From assembly GCF_014596745.1 (NCBI RefSeq), contig NZ_JABTCF010000001.1:620001-684000 (forward strand): a stretch of 64,000 bases of DNA. The letters are read 5' to 3'. This document shows, one piece after another, positions 17,946-26,744 of this stretch. Each line of letters begins with the position of its first letter. Position 1 is the first letter of the stretch. A program made the translations under genes and the position numbers. Under the pieces are notes generated by a model. That model made no database searches and had not been told where the DNA came from. It worked only from the letters and a program-made list of their open reading frames with translations. Origin of the DNA: Maribacter aquimaris. GTDB lineage: Bacteria; Bacteroidota; Bacteroidia; Flavobacteriales; Flavobacteriaceae.

Positions 17946-18410
17946 TTATTTCTTTTTTAACTTAACCGTCCACTCAAATTCAAAGGTAGAGACCACTACC
18001 CCATCCTCATTGACGCCAACCGATTTCATCCAAACGGTTTGCCCTTCCCCTGTGGCAATGGTTTTGTCCAATGCTTCCTTGATCTTATGGCCATCTTCAC
18101 AGGTAAAGGTTATTCTACCGGTGGCTTTTTTTGAAAAATTGGCCGTATTGTTCAACACCAACATCGAAATCCTTTTACCACTTTCCTTTATCTGATCAAT
18201 GACCATCGTACCTGTACTAAATTCTGCGGCCATACCCTGAACGGCCCAAAACATCGAGTTAAAAGGGTTCTGATTGAACCATTTATACTTTACTGTAACG
18301 ATGGCTTTTTGCTTATCTATAGATTTTAATCGCACACCACACCACCAAGCCGATGGTAATTTAAAAAAAGAAAATGTATTGAATTTTCGTACTGAAGTAC
18401 CCATAATCAT
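17946..18410 (-). CDS. DUF4442 hotdog-fold protein (thioesterase-like)
   Basis: A 154-residue cytoplasmic protein with the DUF4442 pattern of the hotdog thioesterase superfamily: the N-terminal FKLPSAWWCGVRLKSID, the helix motif NQNPFNSMFWAVQGMAAEFSTG near residues 45-65, and a C-terminal strand pair. The start may be at 18410 or at the ATG two codons further in (18404). The enzymatic activity of the family is not established. It is divergent from the DUF4870 gene over a 127-bp region. Confidence 0.8.
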   Translation of the reverse strand: MIMGTSVRKFNTFSFFKLPSAWWCGVRLKSIDKQKAIVTVKYKWFNQNPFNSMFWAVQGMAAEFSTGTMVIDQIKESGKRISMLVLNNTANFSKKATGRITFTCEDGHKIKEALDKTIATGEGQTVWMKSVGVNEDGVVVSTFEFEWTVKLKKK

Positions 18411-18485
18411 TATAATTTCCCCTAAATGTATGCAAAATAGTTGAAGTGATAAATGTTAATTCTATGTTAATTTTTAGTACTATGT

Positions 18486-18518
18486 TTTGCAAAGTACCTG
18501 TCTTTAGCCATATATTTG
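18486..18518 (+). promoter_or_regulatory. Candidate promoter of the DUF4870 operon
   Basis: TTTG at 18486-18489 and a perfect TATATTTG box at 18511-18518 with a 21-bp spacer, the Bacteroidota housekeeping form. Transcription would begin about 15 bases before the ATG at 18538. Confidence 0.55.
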
Positions 18519-18537
18519 TATAAGAAAATAATAGGCC

Positions 18538-19020
18538 ATGACAGACACCATAACAAAACACGAACGAAATCTATCAGCGATCATACATGCATCGACCTTT
18601 AGTAAATTCTTTATTCCCTTTGGTAATTTCATTATTCCATTGGTATTATGGACCGCTAATAAAAAGGAATATGAATTCGTGGACTACAATGGCAAGCAGG
18701 CATTGAACTTTCAGATAAGCATGCTTTTATATTCCATTATCCTAGGTATGGTGAGCATTCCGTTTTTCATTGGATTTTTACCCAATCTTTTTGACCATGG
18801 TTTTTTCGGATTCGATGGTCTAAACAGTTATAACAATTTTAATTTGGATATTGACCTTGGCGATTTGCCTTTCAACAGGTGGATATTTCCCGTAGGCATT
18901 GCTGGGTTATTGCACGGTGCACTATTCTTAGTCAATGTAGTATATACTATTTTGGCTACAATGAGAACCAATGAGGGACAAAGCTTTCGCTATCCTTTTA
19001 CCATAAAATTCATAAAATAA
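18538..19020 (+). CDS. DUF4870 membrane protein
   Basis: A 160-residue inner-membrane protein with the DUF4870 signature: ERNLSAIIHASTFSKFFIPFGNFIIPLVLW, then DYNGKQALNFQISMLLYSII, and a final pair of hydrophobic segments (IAGLLHGALFLVNVVYTILATM). Three to four membrane helices. Function unknown. The stop overlaps the start of the next gene by one base (TAATG), so the two are coupled. Confidence 0.85.
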   Translation: MTDTITKHERNLSAIIHASTFSKFFIPFGNFIIPLVLWTANKKEYEFVDYNGKQALNFQISMLLYSIILGMVSIPFFIGFLPNLFDHGFFGFDGLNSYNNFNLDIDLGDLPFNRWIFPVGIAGLLHGALFLVNVVYTILATMRTNEGQSFRYPFTIKFIK

Positions 19021-19514
19021 TGAAAAATAGCAATCAAAATAAAAGCATACTGACCATCCTGGTGGTTCTTATTTCAGGAATCATACTTGTCTCTTTCAGA
19101 CCAATTGAAGACAAAGGGACATATCCGCCACAGGAAGACACCAGTCTTTATGATGCCATTGTTGCCATGGATGACATTTACTTTACCGCCTACAACAATT
19201 GCGATATGGAAACACAGGAAAAACTATATGATGAAGACCTTGAATTCTATCACGACAAAGGAGGTTTGTCAACTTCAAAACAAGAGCTCTTGGAGGGGTT
19301 GGAAAAAAACATTTGCGGTAAAGTGACCAGGGAATTGGTTGAAGGAAGCATCGAGGTCTACCCTATCCCAAACTTTGGCGCGGTAGAAATAGGAATGCAT
19401 AAGTTCCATAACAACCAGGAACCAAATGCGATTTCAAATCCAAGTAAGTTCATTACCATTTGGAAACAGGTAGGCGAAAGTTATAAAATGACCAGGGTCA
19501 TAAGTTTGCATTAA
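19020..19514 (+). CDS. Secreted NTF2/DUF4440-like protein
   Basis: A 164-residue protein with an N-terminal signal or anchor (SILTILVVLISGIILVSF). The mature part, about residues 40-160, follows the SnoaL/DUF4440 pattern: AIVAMDDIYFTAYNNCDMETQEKLY, a strand with DLEFYHDKGG, and a terminal KFITIWKQVGESYKMTRVISL. Proteins of this kind are often secreted in Bacteroidota and may bind small molecules, with no defined activity. Coupled to the DUF4870 gene upstream. Confidence 0.75.
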   Translation: MKNSNQNKSILTILVVLISGIILVSFRPIEDKGTYPPQEDTSLYDAIVAMDDIYFTAYNNCDMETQEKLYDEDLEFYHDKGGLSTSKQELLEGLEKNICGKVTRELVEGSIEVYPIPNFGAVEIGMHKFHNNQEPNAISNPSKFITIWKQVGESYKMTRVISLH

Positions 19515-19676
19515 CAATATCAAGTATAACTGGTACCCATCACACCGGTTAGGAGTTTAATCATCAATCAAAACTGTCTTGGTCCTTATTCATAAACATC
19601 TTAATCACATGTTGTAAAACCGGGTAAGGTCCAGAACAGTACAAACGAACAGTTAAATTAATAGAATCATGAAATT

Positions 19677-20015
19677 ATGAATGTAGAAAACACAAAAGCA
19701 CAAATGCGTAAGGGGGTTTTGGAGTACTGCATACTGTCTATACTTAATGGACAGGATAAATATGCTTCCGAAATTCTCAGCACCCTAAAAGACGCTAAGA
19801 TGCTTGTCGTAGAAGGTACCATATACCCGCTATTGACCAGGCTCAAGAATGCCGGCCTGCTCAACTACCGGTGGGAGGAATCAACTTCAGGACCACCACG
19901 AAAATATTATACGTTGACCGAAACGGGGAAATTGTTCCTTAAGGAATTGGACACTACTTGGGACGAATTAAGAATGGCCACAAATGTGGTAACCAACAAC
20001 AAAAACAAAAAATAA
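19677..20015 (+). CDS. PadR-family transcriptional regulator
   Basis: A 112-residue winged-helix protein. The PadR pattern is clear: MRKGVLEYCILSILN, the recognition region ASEILSTLKDAKMLVVEGTIYPLLTRLKNAGLL, and the wing TSGPPRKYYTLTETGK. The C-terminal dimerisation helix is short, as in the smaller PadR subfamily. The stop codon overlaps the ATG of the PspC-domain gene by one base, so it probably controls its own operon with the PspC and GIN-domain genes. Confidence 0.9.
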   Translation: MNVENTKAQMRKGVLEYCILSILNGQDKYASEILSTLKDAKMLVVEGTIYPLLTRLKNAGLLNYRWEESTSGPPRKYYTLTETGKLFLKELDTTWDELRMATNVVTNNKNKK

Positions 20016-21841
20016 TGAACAAGACAGTAAACATTAATCTCGCAAATAGGCTTTTTCATATGGATGAAGAGGCATACAATAAGATGCGTCGATATTTGGA
20101 GTCTATCAAACGTTCATTCGCCAACACCCCGGGCAGCGATGAAATACAGGCCGATATCGAAGCGAGAATTGCCGAACTTTTCTACGAAAAATTGAAAGAT
20201 GAACGTCAGGTTATCACCCTAAAGGAAGTAGATGATGTTATTTCCGTCATGGGTCAGCCAGAGGACTATATGATCGATGAGGATATCTTTGAGGATGAAC
20301 CTATAAACAAATCGAAAGCCGCAACAGGTACAACCGGTAGGGTTAAAAAGCTCTATCGCGATATGGAACACAAATACATTGGTGGTGTCTGTTCTGGATT
20401 GGAACATTATCTTGGACTTGATGCCCTATGGATCCGTATTATATTCATCCTGCTGGCCGTAACGACCGGTTTCGGATTCATAGCTTACATTCTTCTGTGG
20501 ATCTTGGTCCCCGAAGCGGTTACCACCTCCCAAAAACTGGATATGACGGGAAAGCCCGTGAATATCAGCAATATAGAGCGTAAGGTCAAAGAAGGGATTG
20601 ACGACGTTGCTGATAGGGTAAAAAGTGTAGACTATGAAAAAGTAGGTAACAAGGTAAAGAGTAGTGGCAAAACTTTTTTTGATACCCTAGGGGATATCAT
20701 CATGTTCCTCTTCAAGGTTTTCGGAAAATTCATCGGTATTTTATTGATCTTAATAGGGGCTGCCACCCTAATTGGTTTATTCATTGGTCTTTTCACCGTT
20801 GGTGTATTGGACATGATACATATACCCGGTGTGGATTTTTACAACATGGTCAACTCTACGAATGCACCCGTGTGGTTCGTTTCGCTATTGGCCTTCTTTG
20901 TAGTGGGCATTCCCTTCTTTTTTGTCCTTTACCTAGGGTTAAAGATTTTGGTGAACAACTTAAAATCAATTGGAAATATCGCCAAATTCTCCTTATTGGG
21001 ACTATGGTTGATCTCATTGATCACTTTGGTGGTACTAGGTATTCGCCAAGCTGCCGCACATGCCTATTCGGATAGCATATCCGTGGAACAGTCCATAAAA
21101 TTCGAAGTCCCCAATGACACCTTGCTCATTAGTATGCAACCTTCCGAATATTTTGAAAAAAGAAGGAATATGGCCATCGATGGTGTAATGGTCACTGCAA
21201 CGGATGAAGGTGAGGAAATCTTGGTCTCCGATGATGTACGTCTTTCCTTAAAAAAGTCCAAAGACAGCATCGTACGGGTAAAAATACGTAAGGATGCCAA
21301 TGGCAGCTCCTTCAACGAAGCGAAGGAAATCGCCAGAAACATCGAATATTCCTATACCGTTGAGGGCAATTCAATTGTATTCGATGATTTTCTCATCAGC
21401 GCCATGCAATATAAATTCCGGGACCAGGAAGTTTGGATTACACTCTATGTTCCTGAAGGCAAAACGATTCAATTCGATAGTGAATCGAAACGATGTATCC
21501 CCATAAGTGCAAGGAATGACCAGGATATGGGACGATGTGATCTTTCCAAACACATTTGGTCCATGGGAACCGATGGGGAATTAAAATGTCAGGACTGTCC
21601 CGAAGTCATTGAAGACGAAGAAGGTAATGACCGTATTATCATCAACGAGGATGGTATCGATATCGATATTAAGGACAATGGGGATTCGTTCAAAATGAAA
21701 ATCGATGGGAACGGTGTTAAGATACAAGCCGATGACGACACCGATGGGGAAGTTTTGAACATTGACTTAAATGACCAAGGTGAAGGCCTTAAAATGAATA
21801 TAGACGAGGACGGGGTAATCATCAAAAACGAGAATAGTTAG
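20015..21841 (+). CDS. PspC-domain multi-pass membrane protein
   Basis: A 608-residue inner-membrane protein. I use the ATG at 20015, which overlaps the PadR stop, rather than an earlier in-frame ATG inside the PadR gene. Order: a cytoplasmic helical N-terminus (1-95, NINLANRLFHMDEEAYNKMRRYLESI), a PspC domain (about 108-170, LYRDMEHKYIGGVCSGLEHYLG, then WIRIIFILLAVTT), several more membrane helices to about 360, and an exported-looking beta-rich C-terminal part with Asp/Gly strands (DIKDNGDSFKMKIDGNG). PspC proteins sense envelope stress. In flavobacteria they occur with PadR and GIN-domain genes, as here. Confidence 0.88.
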   Translation: MNKTVNINLANRLFHMDEEAYNKMRRYLESIKRSFANTPGSDEIQADIEARIAELFYEKLKDERQVITLKEVDDVISVMGQPEDYMIDEDIFEDEPINKSKAATGTTGRVKKLYRDMEHKYIGGVCSGLEHYLGLDALWIRIIFILLAVTTGFGFIAYILLWILVPEAVTTSQKLDMTGKPVNISNIERKVKEGIDDVADRVKSVDYEKVGNKVKSSGKTFFDTLGDIIMFLFKVFGKFIGILLILIGAATLIGLFIGLFTVGVLDMIHIPGVDFYNMVNSTNAPVWFVSLLAFFVVGIPFFFVLYLGLKILVNNLKSIGNIAKFSLLGLWLISLITLVVLGIRQAAAHAYSDSISVEQSIKFEVPNDTLLISMQPSEYFEKRRNMAIDGVMVTATDEGEEILVSDDVRLSLKKSKDSIVRVKIRKDANGSSFNEAKEIARNIEYSYTVEGNSIVFDDFLISAMQYKFRDQEVWITLYVPEGKTIQFDSESKRCIPISARNDQDMGRCDLSKHIWSMGTDGELKCQDCPEVIEDEEGNDRIIINEDGIDIDIKDNGDSFKMKIDGNGVKIQADDDTDGEVLNIDLNDQGEGLKMNIDEDGVIIKNENS

Positions 21842-21977
21842 CATATTTTACGACTCAGTAGCAATCATCGACAACTGGGTATCTATAAATGGTTTAATCA
21901 CCAAATAAGTACGAAGTTTATTCATCAATTAACAACAATCAAATGGCCCGAATTGGGTCCATCTAAAAAAAACGATC

Positions 21978-22709
21978 ATGACAACACTAGTAAGGATTAC
22001 CATCGCATTGATTTTGACTTTATTCCTGTCATCCTGTGGATTTGACATCAACTTTGGGGACTTTGGCAGTGGCCAAAAGGGCAATGGGGTAGTTACCTCG
22101 GAAACCAGGGAGATTACGGAAGAGTTCACAGAGGTTTCCGCTTCTGAAGGACTTGATGTATATGTTACAAACGGTACTGAATTTGAAATCACGGTTGAGG
22201 CCGATGAAAACATCATAGACCTTATCGCAACCGACATCAAGAATGATCGATTGAGAATCCATGCCGTGGAGAATATTGGCAGGGCTACCAAGAAAGTCTT
22301 TGTAACCCTACCGGAAATTACCGGACTAAAGAGTTCTAGCGGTGCCCATTTAAGTACGGAAAACCTAATCAAATCCGATAAACTGGAAATTGATGCCAGT
22401 AGTGGGGCCAATATCAATATTGAGATGGATGTAAGTGAGGTCGATATTGACGCCAGTAGCGGGGCCAATCTCAATCTATCGGGCGATGCCCATACCGTTT
22501 ATGTAGATGCCAGTTCAGGTGCCAACATCAACGCTAAAAAACTGATTTCCAAAGTATGCCATGCCGATGCCAGTAGTGGGGGGAACCTATCCGTATATGT
22601 TTCTGAAGACCTTACGGCAGATGCCAGCAGCGGTGGTAACATTTCCTATTCGGGTGAGGCCTCGGTTACCAAAAAGAAATCCGTATCGGGCAGTGTACAT
22701 AAGAACTAA
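21978..22709 (+). CDS. Lipoprotein with head GIN domain (DUF2807)
   Basis: A 243-residue predicted lipoprotein (lipobox LSSCGFD, C20) with a GIN/DUF2807 right-handed beta-helix. Five helical turns carry the same motif, DASSG[AG]N: IDASSGANI, IDASSGANL, VDASSGANI, ADASSGGNL and ADASSGGNI, spaced about 18-22 residues. The family is frequent in Bacteroidota and is thought to be a surface or periplasmic adhesin-like sensor linked to envelope stress. It lies 136 bp after the PspC gene, most likely in the same PadR-controlled unit, and ends at a very strong terminator. Confidence 0.87.
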   Translation: MTTLVRITIALILTLFLSSCGFDINFGDFGSGQKGNGVVTSETREITEEFTEVSASEGLDVYVTNGTEFEITVEADENIIDLIATDIKNDRLRIHAVENIGRATKKVFVTLPEITGLKSSSGAHLSTENLIKSDKLEIDASSGANINIEMDVSEVDIDASSGANLNLSGDAHTVYVDASSGANINAKKLISKVCHADASSGGNLSVYVSEDLTADASSGGNISYSGEASVTKKKSVSGSVHKN

Positions 22710-22782
22710 CCTTCCCGGATTTTAGGAATAATCAAAAGTCCTTTTGCGAAAAAACGAGCCATATAAATTGGATTGAAAACAC

Positions 22783-22814
22783 AAAAAAGCCACCGAAATT
22801 TCGGTGGCTTTTTT
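22783..22814 (+). terminator. Perfect-palindrome terminator after the GIN-domain gene
   Basis: A perfect 16-bp palindrome with no loop bases (AAAAAAGCCACCGAAA joined to its complement), ending in six T. It terminates the PadR-PspC-GIN unit and can work in both directions. Confidence 0.9.
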
Positions 22815-22861
22815 AGTATTAGTCCCATGGCTTTAGCTATCTTAGTATAAACATTTGACGC

Positions 22862-23872
22862 ATGCAATTACAGTTGAAAAAATACACCTTAGCATTAAAA
22901 CATACCTTTAGCATTTCCCGGGAATCACATGATTATCAAGACACCATGATTGTCAGTCTCACCTTGAATGGGCAAACGGGATATGGTGAGGCAACCTCAA
23001 ACCCGTACTACAGGATTTCGACTGAAAGTATGATTGATGAAATTGAAACGATACGGGAAGCTATTGAATCCTTTGAATTTACCGTCCCCGAAGTTTTTCA
23101 TCAATTTCTTGTTGAAAAAGGATTAAGCAATTTTACGATCTGTGCCTTGGACCTTGCTGCCAATGACCTATATGGGAAACTATTGGGGAAACCCCTATAC
23201 GAAATTTGGGGTACTACCACAGACCACTACCCTACCTCGAATTACACCATCGGTCTCGCCGATATCCCTACCATGGTAAAAAAAATGGAAGAAAAACCAT
23301 GGCCCATCTATAAGGTAAAATTAGGGACGGAAAATGATGTGGAAATTATACGTGAATTACGAAAACACACCGATGCCGTTTTCCGAATCGATGCCAATTG
23401 TGCGTGGACAGCCGAACAAACCATCGCCTATGCCCCACAACTTAAGGAATTAGGGGTCGAGTTTTTGGAACAACCCTTAAAAGCTGATGACTGGGCTGGT
23501 ATGGAGAAGGTTGCCCATGACTGTGTTCTACCGGTTATTGCCGATGAAAGTTGCATCGTTGAATCCGACGTTGAAAAATGCGCTTTGTTCTTTAATGGTA
23601 TCAATATAAAGCTTACTAAATGTGGCGGCCTAACCCCAGCACTGCGCATGATAAAAAAAGGAAAGGACTTAGGTTTGAAGGTGATGGTTGGTTGTATGAC
23701 CGAATCTACCGTCGGAATCTCATCCATTGCGCAATTGGCTCCCCAATTGGATTATGTTGATATGGATGGTGCCATGTTATTAAAAGGGGACATAGCCGAT
23801 GGTATTCGAATAAATGATGATGCAACCTTAGTGTACCCTAAGTTGGGCGGTAGTGGTATAACCCTAAAATAA
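22862..23872 (+). CDS. Dipeptide epimerase (enolase superfamily, L-Ala-D/L-Glu epimerase-like)
   Basis: A 336-residue enolase-superfamily enzyme. The capping domain fills residues 1-115 and the (beta/alpha)7-beta barrel the rest. Catalytic and metal residues can be placed: K151-V-K153 (IYKVKLG), metal ligands D177 (FRIDANC), E203 (FLEQPL) and D228 (IADES), the second base K250 (INIKLTK) and D300-M-D302 typical of dipeptide epimerases. Such enzymes recycle murein peptides such as L-Ala-D-Glu. The stop overlaps the next ATG by one base, so it is coupled to the PLP enzyme downstream. Confidence 0.9.
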   Translation: MQLQLKKYTLALKHTFSISRESHDYQDTMIVSLTLNGQTGYGEATSNPYYRISTESMIDEIETIREAIESFEFTVPEVFHQFLVEKGLSNFTICALDLAANDLYGKLLGKPLYEIWGTTTDHYPTSNYTIGLADIPTMVKKMEEKPWPIYKVKLGTENDVEIIRELRKHTDAVFRIDANCAWTAEQTIAYAPQLKELGVEFLEQPLKADDWAGMEKVAHDCVLPVIADESCIVESDVEKCALFFNGINIKLTKCGGLTPALRMIKKGKDLGLKVMVGCMTESTVGISSIAQLAPQLDYVDMDGAMLLKGDIADGIRINDDATLVYPKLGGSGITLK

Positions 23873-24918
23873 TGGCATATTATATCGATGGTTTTCCGGG
23901 ACGTAAGATCAAAATTCATGGAAAAAACCACCTCTATTTTGGCGGAACCTCCTATTTAGGACTTCAAACCGACAAGAATTTCCAAGACCTGTTCATTAAC
24001 AACATCAGGAAGTATGGCACAAACTATGGCGCTTCAAGAAAATCGAATGTACGCATTTCGGTTTATGGAAAAGCGGAAACACTTTTGGCCAATATTGTAG
24101 GAAGTGATGCTGCCTTATCCATGTCTTCAGGATACTTGGCCGGACAGTTCATTGCCCAAAATTTCAACAAACCAGGGTATAAGCTTTTTTATGCACCTAA
24201 TACCCACTCTGCGTTATATAATAATTACAACAAACCTTATCCCGACTTTAAGACGTTAAACCATGCCATAACAGAACATCTCGACCTAAAGGATGATATT
24301 GTTCCTGTACTGTTTTTGGATTCCATCGACTTTAACGGATATAATTATCCCGAATTCAAAGAACTTTCAAACCTGCCATTGGACAAAATCATTTTAATTG
24401 TTGATGACTCCCATGGGATAGGGATCATAGGCGAAAATGGTGGTGGGGTTTTTAGGACATTACAAAAATTCAATGCCAAGGAGTTGATTATTTGCTGTTC
24501 ATTGGGAAAGGGTTATGGCATACAGGGAGGAGCCGTCTTGGGATCAAGTGAAAGAATGAAACAACTTAGTGGAACTGCCTTTTTTGGGGGCGCCAGTCCG
24601 GCCGCACCTTCCGGGATGGCTACATTCATTGAGGCCCAATCCATTTATGCCTCAAAAAGATCGCAATTGTACAGAAACATGGCTTATTTTGAGCAATCAA
24701 TAGACCAAATTGATTTTTTCCATCATTTAAACGGGCACCCTACCTACACCTTTTCATCCCCAGAAATGGCAGATTATATTGAAAAAAGGGGTTTTATTCT
24801 TACCAACTTCAAATATCCGGTAGAAAGCTCTTCAGTAATGAGTCGCGTTGTACTGGGTAGTCACCATTCCCTAAAGGACATTGAAGGCTTATGCAAGTGC
24901 ATAAATGCTTTTCTTTAA
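23872..24918 (+). CDS. AONS-family PLP-dependent enzyme (alpha-oxoamine synthase-like)
   Basis: A 348-residue pyridoxal-phosphate enzyme of the 8-amino-7-oxononanoate synthase or 2-amino-3-ketobutyrate-CoA-ligase family. Visible: the substrate loop GGTSYLG near residue 25, NYGASRKSN near 51-59, the D178-D-S-H181 cofactor motif (IVDDSHGIGIIGENG) and the Schiff-base lysine K213 in SLGKGYGIQGG. It is about 40 residues shorter at the N-terminus than the usual 390, and the loop around K213 differs from the classic TFSKAFG, so biotin or threonine metabolism is uncertain. Coupled to the dipeptide epimerase, which hints that it acts on an amino acid released from peptides. Confidence 0.78.
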   Translation: MAYYIDGFPGRKIKIHGKNHLYFGGTSYLGLQTDKNFQDLFINNIRKYGTNYGASRKSNVRISVYGKAETLLANIVGSDAALSMSSGYLAGQFIAQNFNKPGYKLFYAPNTHSALYNNYNKPYPDFKTLNHAITEHLDLKDDIVPVLFLDSIDFNGYNYPEFKELSNLPLDKIILIVDDSHGIGIIGENGGGVFRTLQKFNAKELIICCSLGKGYGIQGGAVLGSSERMKQLSGTAFFGGASPAAPSGMATFIEAQSIYASKRSQLYRNMAYFEQSIDQIDFFHHLNGHPTYTFSSPEMADYIEKRGFILTNFKYPVESSSVMSRVVLGSHHSLKDIEGLCKCINAFL

Positions 24919-25039
24919 AAGATTTTCACACCATATTGTATTTCATTGTAAGATTCACAATTACAGGTACTTAAAATTATGTTGTTATTGTAATTTTTTG
25001 TAACTTTTATACAATTATTAATCCCTAAAACACACCACT

Positions 25040-25510
25040 ATGAAAAAATCAATCTACTTGGTTTTATTGCTGTCCGTTTTTGTTACCATTGTTGCCTTCA
25101 CAAGCGATAAACCCGAAACGTACCACAGCATAGAAGGCACTTGGGAACTTGTGGATTTTTATAATTTTGATGGTGGGGATATCACAGATACCTTATCGAC
25201 TTCAGAAGGTTATAGACAAGTAAAAATGTATTATAATGGTAAAGTCATGTGGTCCCGAACAACACTGAAGTATATTAAGGATGCCGATGGTAATAACGTA
25301 AAAGGCAGGTTCGGTTATGGCTCCTACAAGATTACCATGAATGAATTGATAGAAAATATTGAATATGGCGATATTGGAATGATGACAGAACTTGATACCT
25401 TACGCAATTTTAAATTTGAATTATGGTTGGGTGAAGATAGTTTCAGCCAAATCACACTGGATGAAGATGGCAATCGTACTTTTTCTGAAAACTACAAACG
25501 AATTGATTGA
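25040..25510 (+). CDS. Secreted lipocalin-like protein of unknown function
   Basis: A 156-residue protein with a signal peptide (MKKSIYLVLLLSVFVTIVAF). After the cleavage region it shows IEGTWELVDFYNFDGGDITDT, strands KVMWSRTTLKYI and YGSYKITMNELIENIEY, and ends with NRTFSENYKRI. The GTW start and short antiparallel strands suggest a lipocalin-like barrel, but I do not recognise a family. It is followed by a terminator hairpin and is convergent with trxB. Confidence 0.65.
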   Translation: MKKSIYLVLLLSVFVTIVAFTSDKPETYHSIEGTWELVDFYNFDGGDITDTLSTSEGYRQVKMYYNGKVMWSRTTLKYIKDADGNNVKGRFGYGSYKITMNELIENIEYGDIGMMTELDTLRNFKFELWLGEDSFSQITLDEDGNRTFSENYKRID

Positions 25511-25528
25511 TACGAAACTTTAAAGCAT

Positions 25529-25564
25529 AAAAAAAGACCACTGCAATGCAGCGGTCTTTTTTTT
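25529..25564. terminator. Terminator between the lipocalin-like gene and trxB
   Basis: A stem of about 13 bp around AAAGACCACTGCA and TGCAGCGGTCTTT, with A and T runs on both sides, so it can serve both convergent genes. One pair in the stem is mismatched on the plus strand and is a G-T wobble on the other. Confidence 0.8.
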
Positions 25565-25577
25565 ATATCCATTTATT

Positions 25578-26543
25578 CTAAGCTACCTCCTCGGCAGATT
25601 CCACCATGGCCAAATAACGCTCGGCATCCAAAGCGGCCATACAACCGGTTCCTGCAGCAGTAACTGCTTGTCTGTATTCCTTATCCTGGGCATCACCACA
25701 GGCAAAAACCCCTGGAAGATTGGTCTTTGTCGATTTTCCCTTGGTAATGATATACCCGGTTTCATCCATATCAATTTGACCTTTGAAAATATCGGTATTC
25801 GGTTTATGTCCGATTGCTATAAAAAGTCCGGTTATGGCAATTTCCTCTTTTTCCTTGGTTTGGTTATTCACCATTCGAAGTCCTTCGACCACTTGATCGC
25901 CCAATACCTCATCAACTTCCGTATTGTATTTAATTTCCAAATTGGGAAGACTGTTCACACGATGTTGCATCGCTTTTGAAGCCCGCATACGATCTTTCCT
26001 GACCAACATGGTTACCTTATTGCAGATATTGGCCAAATAAGAGGCCTCTTCCGCTGCGGTATCGCCAGCACCTACGATAGCAACATCCTGACCCTTATAG
26101 AAAAACCCATCACAAACCGCACAGGCAGAAACTCCCCCACCCCTTAAACGCTGTTCGCTTGGAAGGTTCAAATACTTCGCTGTCGCCCCTGTTGAAATAA
26201 TAATGGTTTTCGCCTCAATGATCTTATTTTCATCGACGGTCACCCTATGGATTCCGCCCTCGGCTTTACTCAATTCAACCGCGGTCACCAACCCCATCCG
26301 AACATCAGTACCAAAACGTTCGGCCTGCTGTTGCAACTGTATCATCATCGATGGCCCATCAATACCTTTAGGATATCCTGGAAAATTATCAACCTCAGTT
26401 GTTGTGGTCAACTGTCCACCTGGTTCCATACCTGTGTAAAGAACCGGTTTAAGGTCTGCTCGGGCAGCATATATAGCCGCTGTATATCCTGCAGGACCGG
26501 AACCAATAATCAATGTTTTTATTTGTTCTACTTTCTCAGACAT
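25578..26543 (-). CDS. trxB: Thioredoxin reductase (thioredoxin-disulfide reductase)
   Basis: A 321-residue flavoenzyme that passes electrons from NADPH to thioredoxin. I chose the ATG at 26543 (MSEKVEQIKTLIIGSGPAG), because the longer frame upstream has no family sequence. The FAD dinucleotide loop GSGPAGYTA is at 14-22, the redox pair C141-A-V-C144 in SACAVCDGF, the NADPH loop GAGDTAAEEA near 167, and the C-terminal FAD motif GVFACGDAQD near 288. Its probable partner in this window is the thioredoxin gene at 38209. Confidence 0.93.
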   Translation of the reverse strand: MSEKVEQIKTLIIGSGPAGYTAAIYAARADLKPVLYTGMEPGGQLTTTTEVDNFPGYPKGIDGPSMMIQLQQQAERFGTDVRMGLVTAVELSKAEGGIHRVTVDENKIIEAKTIIISTGATAKYLNLPSEQRLRGGGVSACAVCDGFFYKGQDVAIVGAGDTAAEEASYLANICNKVTMLVRKDRMRASKAMQHRVNSLPNLEIKYNTEVDEVLGDQVVEGLRMVNNQTKEKEEIAITGLFIAIGHKPNTDIFKGQIDMDETGYIITKGKSTKTNLPGVFACGDAQDKEYRQAVTAAGTGCMAALDAERYLAMVESAEEVA

Positions 26544-26744
26544 ATTTATATTCTTCAATAAGTTTATTATTACAAAAGTAGGTTTTTTGTAAAAAACCTT
26601 ACAGCTAAAGTTATCAAAAGTTATAGATGATGATTCCAGTTGAGAGTAAAACCCATAGTAGCAGGCCATCGACTTATAATGACAGCCGTCATAATAAAAT
26701 TCCATGTGTTTTGTACTTTTAAAAAATATTCAAAAGATCCCATT

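Noticed and set aside
18440-18460. TGATAAATGTTA upstream of the DUF4870 gene as an eleventh regulon site
   Set aside because: The right half is GTTA and not RTCA, and the gene has an ordinary TTTG/TATATTTG promoter instead.
25578-26705. Longer trxB starting at 26705
   Set aside because: The 54 extra residues are not thioredoxin-reductase sequence. MSEKVEQIKTLIIGSGPAG at 26543 is the expected N-terminus.
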